64,000 bases of DNA from Diphasiastrum complanatum. Lineage: Eukaryota > Streptophyta > Lycopodiopsida > Lycopodiales > Lycopodiaceae. Under the pieces are notes generated by a model, which saw only the letters and a program-made list of their open reading frames with translations, was not told the origin of the DNA and did not search any database. Of this stretch, positions 45,951 to 58,736 are shown in pieces (position 1 is the stretch's first letter; each line of letters starts with the position of its first letter). The stretch is taken from the NCBI GenBank assembly GCA_029204225.1, contig CM055107.1, positions 12,506,627 through 12,570,626 on the forward strand. Reading direction: 5' to 3'. Position numbers and translations under genes: made by a program.

Positions 45951-46743
45951 AAGTACAAGAGCATAAGCCATTGATATAATGCAAATCCATTTTTAGCAAG
46001 TTTTGGTGCTAAAAGCTAGTATTGAGAGGGCAAGCTAGAATCTTGATTTTGGTGAGGAGATTTGATCCAAAACTTGGTAGGGGTCCAAATCCGTACTGTC
46101 CACATGTGTGGGCACCTCTGAACCTGCATATAATGCATGGTATTCATTTGATCCAAAAAAATTCAATTTGTGAGCTATTGGTGTAATTTTTGGTGGAGAT
46201 CCTAGGATAATCTACCAAGATCATTTGCCATTGATTAGATTTGAATTTGTTTCATGGAATATAATTAATCTAGGTTGAGTTCAAGTCCTATTAAGGTTAA
46301 AAACAGGTCTTGAAAGTACACCAAGAAGGAAGAAAGAGATTAAGTCATTTTTTTGTCCAAAAATAGCCAAATTTGGCAAGATTTGATTGTAAGTAGATTT
46401 CACATCATCTTATCTTCATTCCAACTTTGTGAGGGAGTGTTAGAACTGAGATCATAAGTCCATTTGTTGGATTAGAAATCTAATTTGAGTGAAAAACTAC
46501 AAGAGAGAGACCTTAGTGAGTTTCTAGAGACAATCAAATCCATTTCTTGGCAAGATCTGTTTGAAAGTAGTTTTCACTTCATCTTATCTTCATTCCAGCT
46601 TTGTGAGGGAGTGATAGAACTGTGATTATAAGTCCATTTGTTGGATTAGAAATCAAATTTGAGTGAAACACTGCAAGTGTGAGACCTTTGTGAGTTTCAA
46701 GTCACTCAAATCTATTTCTTGTTTGTAGAAGTCACTAGTAAGA

Positions 46744-48060
46744 TGGGATCTGCTGGAGCATACCTTCTAGAAACTAGTGAGAGGTTGAATTCTACAAATT
46801 ATGATATTTGGAAGGTTAGAATGGAGTCACTCTTGGTGCTCCAAGACCTTTATGAGTTCATGAAGATGAAGATGAACCTCTAGGTGCACAGGAGTTAGCT
46901 AGATACAAGAAGAGATCTAGGCTTGCACTTCATTGTGTGAAGATGAATGTGAGCAATGATTTGTTGAGAGAAGTATCAGCTTGTACTAATGCTAAAGAGG
47001 CTTGGGAGTCTTTAAAATCAATCTATGAGTCTAGCAACACTTCTAGAGTTCTTATGCTTAGAAATCAAATTTTGCAAAGCATGAGGAGAAGTGAGGAGAG
47101 TGCACAGGATTATGTACTCAGAATCAAGTCTCTAAATAGGGAGTTGGCTTCCATTGGAGAGAAGATTCATGATGGAGAGCTTGTACAAATTGTCCTTAAT
47201 GGTCTAGGAGATGACTTTGCAAATTTGGTCCAAAGTTTTGCCATCCAAGACACTTTGCCAACTATAGAAAAACTTCACAGTGTATTAGTGGCTGAAGAGT
47301 GTAGGATGCTCCATGCAAAATCTAGAATGAGTTCCTTGTCTTTGTAGGATGGTGATGAGAAAGCCAATTTCTCATTCAAGGGAAAAAAGAAGACCAATGG
47401 AAAGAAGAAGCATCCAAAGGAGGCCAAAGAAGAGGATGATGCATCAAGCTCAAAGGACAAGTCAAAGCAAAAATGCTTCTTTTGTGGAAAGAAGGGGCAT
47501 TATGCATCTAAATGCTACAAGAGGCTAAGAGCACAAGTGGAGGAGGACAAACAAGGAAACCTTGCAAAGGAGGAGGAGGAGGATGAAGTAGATGTATTCT
47601 TGATGGCATCTACATCCTCACCAACAAGCAATAGCAATTCAAGAGACAATTGGTGGATTGACAGTGGGGCTAGCTCCCACATGTCTTGTGAAAAGGACTT
47701 TTTCTCAACCTTACACTCATTCAATGATGCTAAAAAGTTTGTCTTTACTGCAAATGATGAAGAGTGTAGGATAGATGGTGTTGGCACCATCTCTTTGTGT
47801 CTAGAATCCTCAAAATGCATAGATCTAGAAAATGTCCTTTATGTACCATCAATCACCAAGAATATGCTTAGTGTTGGTCTACTCTTAGAAAGTGGTTTGG
47901 ATGTCCACTTTAAGCATGGTGTTTGCTTCATCTTGAAGAATGATGTTTGCATTGCAAAGGGATTTAAACATGGAAGATTGTTTAAGTTGGAAGCTAGTGT
48001 TGCTTTTAAAAGAATGAGCTTGGCAAAGGAGGAGATCACTCAAGAGGAGATCTTGGCAAA
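46744..48060 (+). pseudogene. copia-5 gag and protease
   Basis: ATG 46,744 opens MGSAGAYLLETSERLNSTNY, WKVRMESLLVLQDLYEF. A frameshift near 46,870 separates it from the main gag (46,937-47,347: SNDLLREVSACTNAKEAW, ELVQIVLNGLGDDFANLVQS). One TAG at 47,345 precedes a Lys-rich stretch and an intact zinc knuckle CFFCGKKGHYASKC. The protease (47,537 on) has WWIDSGASSHMSCEKDFF, YVPSITKNMLSVGLLLE. The element stops at about 48,060 against gypsy gag of opposite orientation. Only a few disabling changes, so this is one of the younger copies. Confidence 0.88.
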
Positions 48061-48069
48061 GTGTGATTG

Positions 48070-49462
48070 TTATCACATTTACAGGTACTGTAGCTGGTGA
48101 TGGCTTCGGTATTGCTGGACAGTCTTTATAGCAATGCCCATATCCACAATCACGACAAAATGGTACAAATTTTTCTTTATTTGGACATTCTGCAAATCTG
48201 TGATTTTCTCCACATGCAAAGCATTCAAGTGGTGCTCTGGTCCAACTTCTCGAGGCTTGTTGTTGAGCGACAACATAAATGGCATACTGTTATGAAGATC
48301 CACCTTCCTGATCATTAGCATAGCTCCATTGCTCAACACTTTCGTAAGGTTCTGGTTCCATCAAATTGGCAGGAGGAGCGGAGTGTTTTGGTGGGGCTGG
48401 CAAAGCTAAACGTTCTGGGTATCCAAGAATAGATTGTCGTAGTCTTGCTGCTGGATTTCCTCCATACTGTGGTTCTCAATATCCCATCTGGGCATACCGT
48501 TGCTGAATTATTCAAGGGTTGAAGTTGCAAAAAGCAATCTCATGGTCAGGTGAATTACACAGATGGCAACCATTGATTTCCATTCATTTTTTCAATTCAG
48601 GAGACTTGTTCACTGTGTGATTTCCTATACAAATAGAACACTAGATATTTTCCCTGGTAGGAAAAGTCTTTGCAACCTTCTCAGGTTCCTTGTTTGCTTC
48701 TCCGTGGAAACTTTCCAATGCTTTGATCTTCTCATCAAATTGCAACTGCAACTTTTTCAACTGTTTCTGTTGGATCTTCCCAAGTTTCTCGAACTCATTG
48801 AGCATCATTTCTGCAGTAGCATTGGCATTTGTTGATGCAATAGTGGTGGATGTCGTAGTAGTCTGTCCTGATGTATAAGGCAACATACTGACATTCGGCT
48901 CATCATCTGAATCTTTATCCTCCTCCCAAATTACATCGTCCATAGCATTTTGCAAAAGTGCGTACTCATTATGGCGTTTCAGCTCACGTCTGATCCGTTT
49001 AGGTAGACCTGACAAAAATCACATAATCATGACATTTTCATTAATCAGCTCCAGTTTGCATTCAGATCTGAGACGTTTCACCCTTTCAATGTAATCTCGA
49101 ACCATTTCCCGCTTTCCTATTTTAACTTTACTTAAATGTAGGAAAGAGTCTTCCATAAACTTCTGCGGTTTGAACCGTGTGATAAGGGCTCATTTAATAA
49201 CCTCTCAATCTGTACGTTCTGTTTCATCTTGGTTATAGTACCAATCTTGTGTTGCGCCTGTTAAGGCCATAGGAGATAGCTTAAGTTTATCTTGAGGATA
49301 AATCTCACCATAGACCTCACAGGATTCAACATAGATCTGAAGAAATCTATCTGGATTTGTTAATCCATTATACTTGGGTAGATCCAATCGGGGTGCTCTT
49401 CTAACAATAATTGGATTGACTTCTTGTGGAGCACCTCCAGGAGTAGCTCTAGGGGCAGCCAT
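48070..49462 (-). pseudogene. Gypsy gag (- copy)
   Basis: ATG 49,462: MAAPRATPGGAPQEVNP, RAPRLDLPKYNGLTNPDRFL and the retrotransposon-gag block (KLKLSPMALTGATQDWYYNQ, FKPQKFMEDSFLHL, FLSGLPKRIRRELKRHNEYA). A Gln/Lys coiled-coil-like stretch follows (LGKIQQKQLKKLQLQFDEK). Two Cys/His clusters come near the end (CHLCNSPDHEIAFC; CFACGENHRFAEC and CRDCGYGHCYKDC). At least six in-frame stops interrupt it. It is cut at about 48,070 by the end of copia-5. Confidence 0.83.
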
Positions 49463-50592
49463 CTTTACAAATTTAGATCAAACAGACAATGAGATTGGAT
49501 CTAGATTTTTCAAAAAACTATCTCAGATCAAATCGACTAGAATTTGATCACTCGATACTTCTCAAAAATGATAAATCTCTCAGAATCCAATTCAGAATAT
49601 ATCAGATTTGATCCAAATTTTGACAGAGACTTGATCTGAAAAATCAAAAACTAAAAATAGGACTGGCGAAGGTTAAATAGTGCTATTGTGGGATAAAACT
49701 CTCTGAACAACTTTTTTGACAATTTCTTGAGAAATAACCTTCGTCGACATCTTTGGTGAAAGATCTGACACAGATAAAACTATGAAAAATCGGACGAAGG
49801 TTTCTGACACAAGGAAATATAGTTTCTATTGTCTGACAAGGGTAAAATTCAAAATTTTCTATGATCTGATCAAAAAGAATCTTCGCCAAACTCAAAAATA
49901 GTATTTTTTTATAAATAGAGTGTTCTGGAAACTCGACGAAGGTTATGGCAAAGGATCAAGAGTAATATTGGTAATTTTGCAAAAAAGTGATTTTTTTGAC
50001 AAAAATATGGCAATATGATAACTGATCCTCTGAAATCCTTTCTAGTTTTGGTATTATTCTTCGCTGACTTGGCAGTAGATAGATCTGAATCACTTCTAAG
50101 CACAGTGAATCGGGCAAAGGTTTATTTTCAATATTTTTAGAATTTTGATGATTTTTTTGGTGTTTTTTGACGATTTTTTTGATGTTTCTAAAAATCTGCT
50201 GGGAATTAATCTTTACCCTTCAAACTGAAGGTTTTGTGAACAAAACCAAAGGTTTCTGCAACTCGACGAAGGTTTCCTGAAAGAGGGTAAAAAGTTCTAA
50301 GCTTTGATGGCGCTTTTTGTCTCTTTTTGACCAAATCTGATAGATTTGACCGATTTTTATTATTTTATCTGATATCTCAGATCCAAATGGATCTTAAGAT
50401 TGGTGATCTGAATAGTTTTTCCTATTTAACAATCGGATTAGATTTCAAACAAGCAAATTCACTCAAATCAAGCAAAATCAATCCCAAACTAATCCTAAAA
50501 TGCAAATCTAGCACTATTCATGCCACGACAAGATGCCTAATGCAAGCTAACCATCAACCAAACATGCTGCAAACTAAAAAATTGGCGTAGCT
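49463..50592 (-). other. Gypsy 5' leader with dispersed CGAAGGTT motifs
   Basis: About 1.1 kb between primer site and gag, no ORF of note. GACGAAGGTT or its complement AACCTTCGTC, with close variants, appears about nine times (for example near 49,663, 49,735, 49,790, 49,933, 50,261), in both orientations. Similar phrases, including TTCGCCAGTCCT, recur in front of ORFx at 62,300-62,620. Confidence 0.6.
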
Positions 50593-50609
50593 CTCTGGTA
50601 ATGGCACCA
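50593..50609 (-). other. Gypsy primer-binding site
   Basis: TGGTGCCATTACCAGAG on the - strand, four bases after the LTR end. The position fits a primer site; I do not assign the tRNA. Confidence 0.65.
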
Positions 50610-50613
50610 AAAT

Positions 50614-51231
50614 TATAGTGGATTTCTTTCCTTGCCTATCCTCAACCCAAGATCTAATCAATCTAGCATCAAGGAGATGAAATTAGTTGTCACGCATAGG
50701 TTCGTTCCCATGAGAGCGATAGTATAGTTCAAATTTCAACATGAATGGAAGATCTAACACTAACATCCATTAACACTAAGCATTAACAATACATCCATTA
50801 ACCCTCTTCCATTAAACCTAAATCCACAACAATGATAGAAACTTACTCTTTCTTTCTCTCCCTTTCTCTCTCACAAAAAGCATAAAAAAATAGCAATTCC
50901 AATACTAATCAAATCCCACAATTCGCAAAATCCAAAGAAAGCATGAGAAATGGAAGAAAGGAGAGGAAGAGCAAGGACATTCATCAAAAAAGAAGCAATC
51001 TGCTTTATTGAAATGAGAAAATGAACATTAGGAGCAACTCGAGTTGGTCCCTTTTTATAGTAGAGAGGAGGACCCTGGCCTCTGAATCCTATTGGTCCAA
51101 TCTTGCCTCTCTTTTTATTCAAATTTAAAAAAGTGTGGGAACCATCAAAATTGGAGAGAAACCCAACTTTATTCACTAACTTGACATTTAGGCCCTGCAA
51201 CATTGAAAGTCCTGCAAAAAGGCCTAAAGTC
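50614..51231 (-). repeat. Gypsy-family LTR G2 (5' LTR, head missing)
   Basis: Shares with G1 and G3 the segments CAACTCGAGTTG, TCTACTATAAAAAGG, GCAGATTG and the end TTTCTTTCC..GGCAAGG, and ends AAATCCACTATA (CA mutated to TA). The first 100 or so bases of the LTR head are absent. In their place is a short head piece in the opposite orientation (51,232-51,262, TGTTGGAGGGTTTGTGG). Confidence 0.8.
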
Positions 51232-51249
51232 CTTGTTGGAGGGTTTGTG

Positions 51250-51448
51250 GATCCCAAGGAAACAACTTAAGTTTATCTTAAGGATAAATCTCACCATAGA
51301 CCTCACAGGATTCAGCATAGATCTGAAGAAATCGAACTGGATCTGTTAATCCATTATATTTGGGTAGATCCAATCGGGGTGCTCTTCTAACAATAATTGG
51401 ATTGACCTCCTTTGGAGCACCTCCAGGAGCAGCTCCAGGGGCAGCCAT
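51250..51448 (-). pseudogene. Second gypsy gag N-terminus fragment
   Basis: ATG 51,448 opens MAAPGAAPGGAPKEVNPI, RAPRLDLPKYNGLTDPVRFL and YAESCEVYGEIYP, nearly the same as 49,462-49,262. It is cut at KLK and fused to an LTR head scrap. Confidence 0.8.
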
Positions 51449-51639
51449 TTAGATCAAATTGATAATGTGATTGGATATAGATTGTTCCAAGAACTATCTC
51501 AGATTAGATCTGCTAGCTCTATTCCACTTTTCAAGAATCTGATTCTATATGATGAAAAACTAACCAAAATTTGATCAATCAATACTTCTAACCAAAAATT
51601 TCAATCAATCAATCTGATTCTATATGATGAAAAACTAAC

Positions 51640-52518
51640 CAAAAACAACCAAAATTTGATCAATCAATTGTTTCCAGATCTAGCAGATCAACCGCCAACT
51701 ATACCGACAGTACAAGCAGGTCCATCCTCATCAAGGAGAGGCCATTTATTCAGAAGGCCCATCAGCATCGAGGACCAGATCCAGCCTTCTTATAGCAGCA
51801 TCCACATGAGTCCTCGCATGGTGGATGGGTTCTCAAATTCAAGACCTCCGAGATCGAGGCCGACAAAGAATTGAACAAAATACCTGCACTGGGAGAGCAG
51901 CCGGCATGGATAATCACGATTTTTGAGAAAACTCCGGAATCAATTAGGAGTTACGTCGCCAGCCCTCACCAGTTGCGGATAGATCCTTATTACGTGCCAA
52001 TGTCGCGAAGACAAAAATAGAAAGATTTGGGATTGGCTATGGATAAAATCACCATCCATACGCCCAATTGGCCAATCATCCACCAGTCTTACAACTGGAA
52101 TATTTTAGTGGATTTCCACTGGGCCTTACAGGCATATCAGAGAGAGTATGTCCACTCTCCGGATCCAACAGTGTGACAATCGACAATGTTTGCAAAAAAT
52201 CTAACTCTGTTGGCGTCAGTGGTAACCAAATGGGACGATTGTCTTCCTACCCTAGCATTTGATCCAAATAAGCCGATGGCCTCAGAGCAAATCAAAGATC
52301 AGCTGCCAATTGCTTGACTGTATTTCCGTGCGGCTATGATGGGAGGCTCTTGGAAATCCCGCTTCACCTCATGGACAACTTCCAAGTGGATTGTTGGAGC
52401 CCACCGTTGTTTCCTGCCGCATAATTTGGATTTCAATACTACACGCCTTGACTTTATGGAGAAGGTGCAGTATCATTTAATTAAGATTCGACGCGAAGCC
52501 AATAAAAGTCCCCAATAA
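51640..52518 (+). pseudogene. ORFx, C-terminal part (+ copy upstream of LTR G3)
   Basis: Broken frames read LFPDLADQPPTIPTVQAGPS, RRGHLFRRPISIEDQ, then NWPIIHQSYNWNILVDFHWA, FAKNLTLLASVVTKWDDCLP, AAMMGGSWKSRFTSWTTSK, and end VQYHLIKIRREANKSPQ-TAA (52,518). The last 17 residues match the end of the - copy near 38,373, which ties this piece to ORFx. It is followed by the polypurine tract and LTR, as there. Confidence 0.7.
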
Positions 52519-52555
52519 CTGCATATTGCAGGTGTTGTGGGACCGCCACCAATTT

Positions 52556-52568
52556 TGGTGGGGGATAC
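52556..52568 (+). other. Gypsy polypurine tract
   Basis: GGTGGGGGATAC immediately before LTR G3. The - copy has GGTGGGGAATAC at the same place before LTR G1. This primes plus-strand DNA synthesis in LTR elements. Confidence 0.8.
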
Positions 52569-53281
52569 TATTGGAGGGTTTGTGGATCCGAAGGCAACCC
52601 TAACCCTAGTTAATAAGTGAGAGGGATTTGGCACCATGCGTGTGTAAGTCCAACCAATGATCACATAATTATTTGATTAATTAGACTGTTAATAAAAGGA
52701 CTTTAGGCCTTTTTGCGGGACTTTTAATGTCGCAGGGCCTAAATGTCAAGTTAGTGAATAAAGTTGGGTTTCCCTCCAATTTTGATGGTTCCCACACTTT
52801 TTTAAATTTGAATAAAAGAGAGGCAAGACTGGACCAATAGGATTCAGAGGCCAGGGTCCTCCTCTCTACTATAAAAAGGAACCAACTCGAGTTGCTCCTC
52901 ATGTTCATTTTCTCATTTCAATAAAGCAGATTGGTTCTCTTTAGAAATGGATTGGTGAATGTCCTTGCTCTTCCTCTCTTCTCCTCCATTTTTCATGCTT
53001 TCTTTGGATTTTGCTAATTGTTAAATTTGATCATTATTGGGATTGCTATTTCTTATGCTTTTTGTGAGAGAGAAAGGGAGAGAGAAAAGAGTAAGTTTCT
53101 ATCATTGTTGTGGATTTAGGGTTAGTGGATGTTAGTGTTAGATCCTCCATTCATGTTGAAATCTGAACTATACTATCGCTCTCATGGGAACAAACCTACG
53201 CGTGACAACTAACTCCGTCTCTTTGATGCTAGATTGACTAGATCTTGGATTCAGGTTAGGCAAGGAAAGAAACCCACTACA
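52569..53281 (+). repeat. Gypsy-family LTR G3 (713 bp)
   Basis: Begins TATTGGAGGGTTTGTGG (first TG mutated to TA) and ends AAACCCACTACA. It contains a TATA box (TATAAAAAG, 52,870-52,878) and an AATAAA (52,919). A 3' LTR by its polypurine tract. Confidence 0.87.
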
Positions 53282-53411
53282 GTCCTTTTATTAACTTTTA
53301 ACTGATCAATCAAATAACTATGTGCTCATTGGGTTGGACTTACACATGCAGGGTGCCAAATCCCTCTCACTTATTAACTAGGGTTAGGGTTGCCTTGGGA
53401 TCTGCAAACCC
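53282..53411 (-). repeat. Inverted head of the same gypsy LTR (G4)
   Basis: The complement begins TGTTGGAGGGTTTGCAGATC and carries the same first 130 bases as G1. It lies tail against the end of G3, making an inverted pair of LTR pieces. Confidence 0.82.
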
Positions 53412-53590
53412 TCCAACATATGTAATCAGATTGAACGTGATTTCTATCAATAATGTTATTTTCAAGACTGATAGCCGTAGTCATACTTGAGGATAGAGTG
53501 AGATTGTTTATTCCACTGCGCACGAATAATTTTCGTTCGAGTTCGTTTCTTTTTTGAGTTATCTTTCTTTCACCTCTCTTTCCAACAAAA
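53412..53590 (+). repeat. copia-2-type LTR fragment, 3' end
   Basis: Read on + it contains CCACTGCGCACGAATAATTT and ends CACCTCTCTTTCCAACA, matching the 3' part of the copia-2 LTR (24,639-24,880, complement). It lies between the inverted gypsy LTR piece and copia-6 RT. Confidence 0.7.
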
Positions 53591-53599
53591 CACACCTTT

Positions 53600-55400
53600 C
53601 CTTCATGCTTTTCCTTGATGAAGCCCTCAAGTTGCCTCATGCCTCATATAGATCTCTTCCTCCAAGTAGCCATTGAGGAAGGCATTTGTGAAATCAAGTT
53701 GGAATAGCTCCCAATTGAAGGTAGTAGCAAGGCTAATGATCAATCTAATTGTAACAAGCTTAGCCACATGAGCGAAAGTTTCATCATAATCAATTCCTTT
53801 TGTTTGCAAAAAACCTTTTGCTACAAGCCTAGCTTTATGCTTAAAGATTGATCCATCTTTACTATACTTCAATCTATACACCCACTTGCAATCAAGTGGT
53901 TTTTTCCCTTGAGGAAATTTACAAGATCCCAAGTATGATTCTCCATAAGAGCATCATACTCCACTTGCATAGCATCCAACCAACACTTAGATTTACAAGC
54001 ATCTTCATAGCAAGTTGGTTCATCAAGCATTGAAGTAAGAAAAGTGTAAGAGGTGAAGGATGAAGTTCCTTCCCTTGATCACCTTTTTCATCATAAGTGA
54101 GCCTCAATAGCTCGGCCCTTGATCTTGTGGATCTTCTTGGAGTCCTTGGATATTGAGGTGGATCCTCAAGCTCTCCATCACTTTGAAGCTCCTCCTCCAT
54201 CCTAGCATGGTCTTTGGCATCAAGATGATTAGTAGCATTGTCATTCTTTTCACAAGCATGTCCTTCATAAAAAATAACATCCCTACTCACAATGACTTTC
54301 TTAGTGATGGGATTGAACACTCTATAACCTTTGCTATTCTCACCATATCCCACAAAGATGCCTTTGATGGAGGTTGCATCATCCTTCTTCCTTGTATCCA
54401 AGGATTGGTGCACATAGCAAGTGGATCCAAATGTCTTGAGATCCTCAAGATTTGGATTCTCTCCAAATAGGGCTTCATATGGTGTGATTCCTCCAATGGC
54501 TTGGTTAAGCAATCTATTGCACAAGAAATTAGCACATGTGATTGCCTCACCCCAAAATGGTTTGGGTAGAGAAGCATCTAGCCTTAAGGCTTTAGGACAC
54601 TCACAAAGAGATCTATTTCTCCTCTTGGCCAATCGATTTTGTTGAGGGGTATATGGACATGATAACTCCCTCTTAATGCCGTTAGAACTACAAAACTCTA
54701 TCAACTTATTGGAGATATATTCACCTCCATTATCACTTCTTAATATCTTGACCTTGGTACTAAGTTGATTTTATACAAGAGTTTTGAACTTTACAAATGA
54801 ATCAAACAATATAGATGTGACAAGACAAGAGGTAAATCCAACAATATCTAGAATGATTATCAATGAAGATTACCTAGTACTTGGCACCACCAATAGATTC
54901 TTGAGAAAAACTATGAACATCCGATTGGATGATTTCAAGAGGAGTGTTAGATCTTGATGTAGATCTAGAGAAAGGTAGCTTATGATCCTTTGAGAGGTTA
55001 CAAGCCTCACACTAACTTTCCACACTTTGACAATTGCTTGGGGAGGTCGAGTGCAAGCTCCTTTGCACACATTCTCTCCATAGCTTTGAAGTTGGGGTGG
55101 TCCAACCTTTTGTGCCATAGCTCCACATTAGAGATCTCCACGTTTGCCAAATTCACACTCTCCATTGCAACATTAGCATCTAGTTTAAACAATATACCTT
55201 GTTTAAAACCAATTACTATGCATTTATCATTCTTAAGGATGGAACAAACTCCATGCTTAAATTATACATCTAGGCCATTATCCATTTTTGGCCAACACTT
55301 AACAAATTCTACGGTTAACTTAGGTACAAAAAGGACATTTTCAAGACTCATCCTTTTGGATGATCCAACATACAATAGAATAGTTCCAATACCACTTAAT
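53600..55400 (-). mobile_element. Ty1-copia element, copia-6 (protease end to RT; decayed)
   Basis: From 55,400 down: the end of the protease linker (FKHGVCSILKNDKCI), GAG-pre-integrase (FKLDANVAMESVNLANVE, ELWHKRLDHPNFKAM), a damaged integrase core, then SYTPQQN-type CPYTPQQNRLAKRRNRS (54,640), SLPKPFWGEAITCANFLCNR, TSIKGIFVGYGENSKGYRVF, VSRDVIFYEG, the LRLTYDEKGDQ linker and RT start (PLDCKWVYRLKYSKDGS, YDETFAHVAKLVTIRLII, ELFQLDFTNAFLNGYLEEE). It ends at about 53,600 before the RT active site. Several frameshifts. Sequence is closest to copia-5. Confidence 0.86.
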
Positions 55401-55454
55401 GTGAAGTATATGCTTGCTACAACTAGTAACGATACTACGTATACCTTTCCTTGA

Positions 55455-56726
55455 TGAAGAGACTTCGATATGCATTAATAAGGCTCATACCTGATTAGAG
55501 GTGGATGTGTTTTTCTATGAGAAAGTCGTTATTCTTCCACAAATGTTGAGTCTTTATGCACACCAAAAAATACATAACAATATTGAGTGTCTATTCTTAA
55601 GAAAGATATATCATGAGCTAGCCCTCAGAAACTTAATGAGCAATGTGTAAACTTTGAAAAAAAAAACCTTTTGTTATGAGCAAAAACAAGTACTAACTTC
55701 CATCGAAGTGTGATTGTTAAACAAGAATCATGATAGATAATTACGTAGGCTTGCGGTGTTGTACCTGAATCTACAGTTCGTTGGACGATAATCAAAGTTA
55801 CATGTATGAGAAGTAGAAGTTCATTCTGAACGATGTGCTGGGAATGTTCCAGAGTAGTGAGAGTTTAAGCATTGTTAGTCATTTGCTTGAACAAGACATT
55901 TACAAAGCATGAGAGCACTATGTGATAGTCAAGTGACAATGCAAGAGCGATTGAATCAATATATCAGATGTGCACATTATCATTGATTAGTCATTGATCA
56001 TTATATGCATTGGTAGTCCAAAAAACGTGAGCCATATGGTATGCATAATCAGCGATTTCCAGAATGGAAGTAGATCGCTTATATGTGGTGATGAATTAAG
56101 CTAATGTTGGTGACCAGAGGTCATTCCTCATAGAGAGGTGGCCACACACTACAACAACATACATGATGTGTATCTTTTTTGTTTGAACAACGTGGCTATC
56201 AACAACGATGGACTGTCGTTGGCTATGAAAGCAATATGCAAAGTAAAAGTAACCATACTTGTGCTAGTATATCAGCGTTGATCAGACGCTTATATTACCA
56301 AATAAATTGTATGCAAACCATACTACAGTTGGGCGCAACAATCCATTGATGTATAATAACAACCAACTATTGCTATTAATGATAAATAAACGTAATAATC
56401 CAAGCATGTGGTGAGAGTTCTTACCAAATCAATTGTTGAACGTAATTTGAAGTGGTGTAGATGGACGTTATCAAGAAGAAATGAGAACGTAGGAGAAGAG
56501 TAGAAATGAGAGTAAGGAGACGAGACGAGAAGAAATAGTAATGGCTATTAGTTTTGTCACGTATAAATAGCCAATAGTTACCTTATTCCTTGTATTGGAA
56601 GCCAACATTACCATCTGTTGGATTAAAGTAGGGTTGATCTTGACCATTGGAAGAGAATCATGTGAAACTTAGACTTACATTTTTTAACAAGTAACAAAAA
56701 GGGGTAATGAAAAGTTAGATACTATC

Positions 56727-56794
<68 letters not shown>

Positions 56795-57707
56795 GAATGA
56801 ATATCTATCTTTGTACAAAATTATCCTTTTCTATTTCATTCCTTTTCATCTACTACAAATTTGATAATTGTAGTCATTGAATATGTTGGCTATAAATTAT
56901 GCCATATTTTTCATGGATTCTTAACACATCTTTGCTTATCTAGTCCAAGATTGTGTGGAACCCTATACACTTGTTATTAAGTTAAGTTTGAATTATTGAA
57001 CGCTTAGGAATTAAGAGCAACGTATTCTTGAGAAGAATAATATATCTAACAATATTTCAAAAAAAGAGAACAAATGTTGTTGAGGACTTCTATTTGTTAG
57101 AAATTCTTAGTGAACTTAACACTTAGTTTGAAGAAATAAACAAATTGAAGCTAACCAAATTTAGTACAAAACCGAATTATTGATTTCTAAACTCATAGCA
57201 ACTAATCTATGAATCTATGCTTTAGAACATTTGATGATACTTAGCTGAACATAAAAAAAATTTATTGAATGAGGGAGATATACAGACTTATAGTATATTG
57301 GTATTATTGAATGCCAAGTTGAAATCTAAACATCTACCAATGGCCAGAATAACCACATCAGACTATTCATTATTCTTTTCCTTTTTTTTGTTACTTACTA
57401 ATTTTACTTAGTCTGCTATTTATTCCACTACACAACTCGCTTTAGAAAAACATCAACAATCTATACTATCTAAAAGTGGTTATATGAACAAAGTGGATTA
57501 CGACCAATAAAAACTAACAACAACAATTAATCTCTTGTATCTTGTATGTGTTTGAATATCTTGCATAGTCTCACTTGTCATAACAAATATACGTTTTAGG
57601 CCATAAAGCTCTAATATCTAGGTTTTTTTGTGTTGAGGGTCAACATAACCAGTACAAATGTTCCCAGCATTATCTCTAAGCATTTTGTGACTTTAGTAAG
57701 TGCGCAT
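55455..57707. other. Non-coding stretch; TG/AG microsatellite inside
   Basis: No ORF with a recognisable family and no matching LTR ends. A compound repeat, (TG)n from 56,729 to 56,760 followed directly by (AG)n to 56,792, is the only structure I can name. The region is AT-rich. Confidence 0.5.
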
Positions 57708-58736
57708 TGTTGGGAAACGAGGGTGTGTGAGAGAAACAAAAATAGCTCGAAAAGAAACGAACATGAATAGAAAGTGTTTGTGCGCAGCGGAATGAGCTAT
57801 CTCACTCTTTCCCTAAGCATGACTACGTCTATTAGACTCGAACAGAACAATAGTGATAGAAATCATGTTCGATCTGATTACGTGGCCAAACATTAAGCAT
57901 GAAGACATCAGAATGATAATTTGTCGTGAACAACTAGTCGCAAAAGACAAGACTAAATATTAGTTGCAAACAGCTAGACTAATGATAATTCGCGAAGAAC
58001 AGACTACCAGATTAAGCAGTAAGAGAGTCAGACAGAATGTAGAAAAGCATAGCAATGTTGACACAAATCTGGACACAAAACAAATAGTGCTATAATCAGA
58101 TTACGTATAGCAAAATATACAGGTCAATAATGCAGGTGAGCACAAGACAATAGCGGACAAAATAGTGTGCTTCACAAAGCTAGTCCAATCTGAAAAAGGA
58201 ATAAACCTATTATTGACAATACAAAGAATCGATGCGTGAAAGCATCTACTTCGTCTATCTCTGATAAGCTTCTGATGCTTGTTATATTTTTCACACACAT
58301 TGAATACGCAGATGATATCAATATATATACATAATGTTATAGGTGTGCAGATGAAGAAGGTACAAAGTGGATGTGTTGTCTGTGGGAGATCATGGGTGGC
58401 TATTGTCGTTGTCAAATTTGATTGCACAGTTGCATGGGATGAGCGTGGGAAGGCTGCGACATCAGCCTTCGCTGAAATGAACGTTGATGGAAATGCGAAA
58501 AATGCAACACTCTGACAAATGCCTTGAAATTTGATTTACAGGGTACCTTCACTTTTCTATTAGGGCACCTTTGGCATTTGTAGGGTAGTGTCATCTTTTT
58601 TGCCTGTCACAAATCACGTGTAAAAACACAGTGTCGTCTTTTTCGCCTGTGAAAATTTATTTGTATTTATGAAGACAGTCGCATTTTTCTCCTGTCTTAT
58701 TTTACATGTAAATATGCAGACTGTGCGACAACATGA
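57708..58736 (-). repeat. copia-2-type LTR, truncated
   Basis: Collinear with 24,641-25,812 of the copia-2 LTR, including AGTGTTTGTGCGCAGC, GCATGACTA and GTGCGACAACATGAG, but missing its first 69 or so bases (- orientation). It is cut at 58,736, where gypsy sequence begins. No primer site or gag beside it. Confidence 0.85.
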
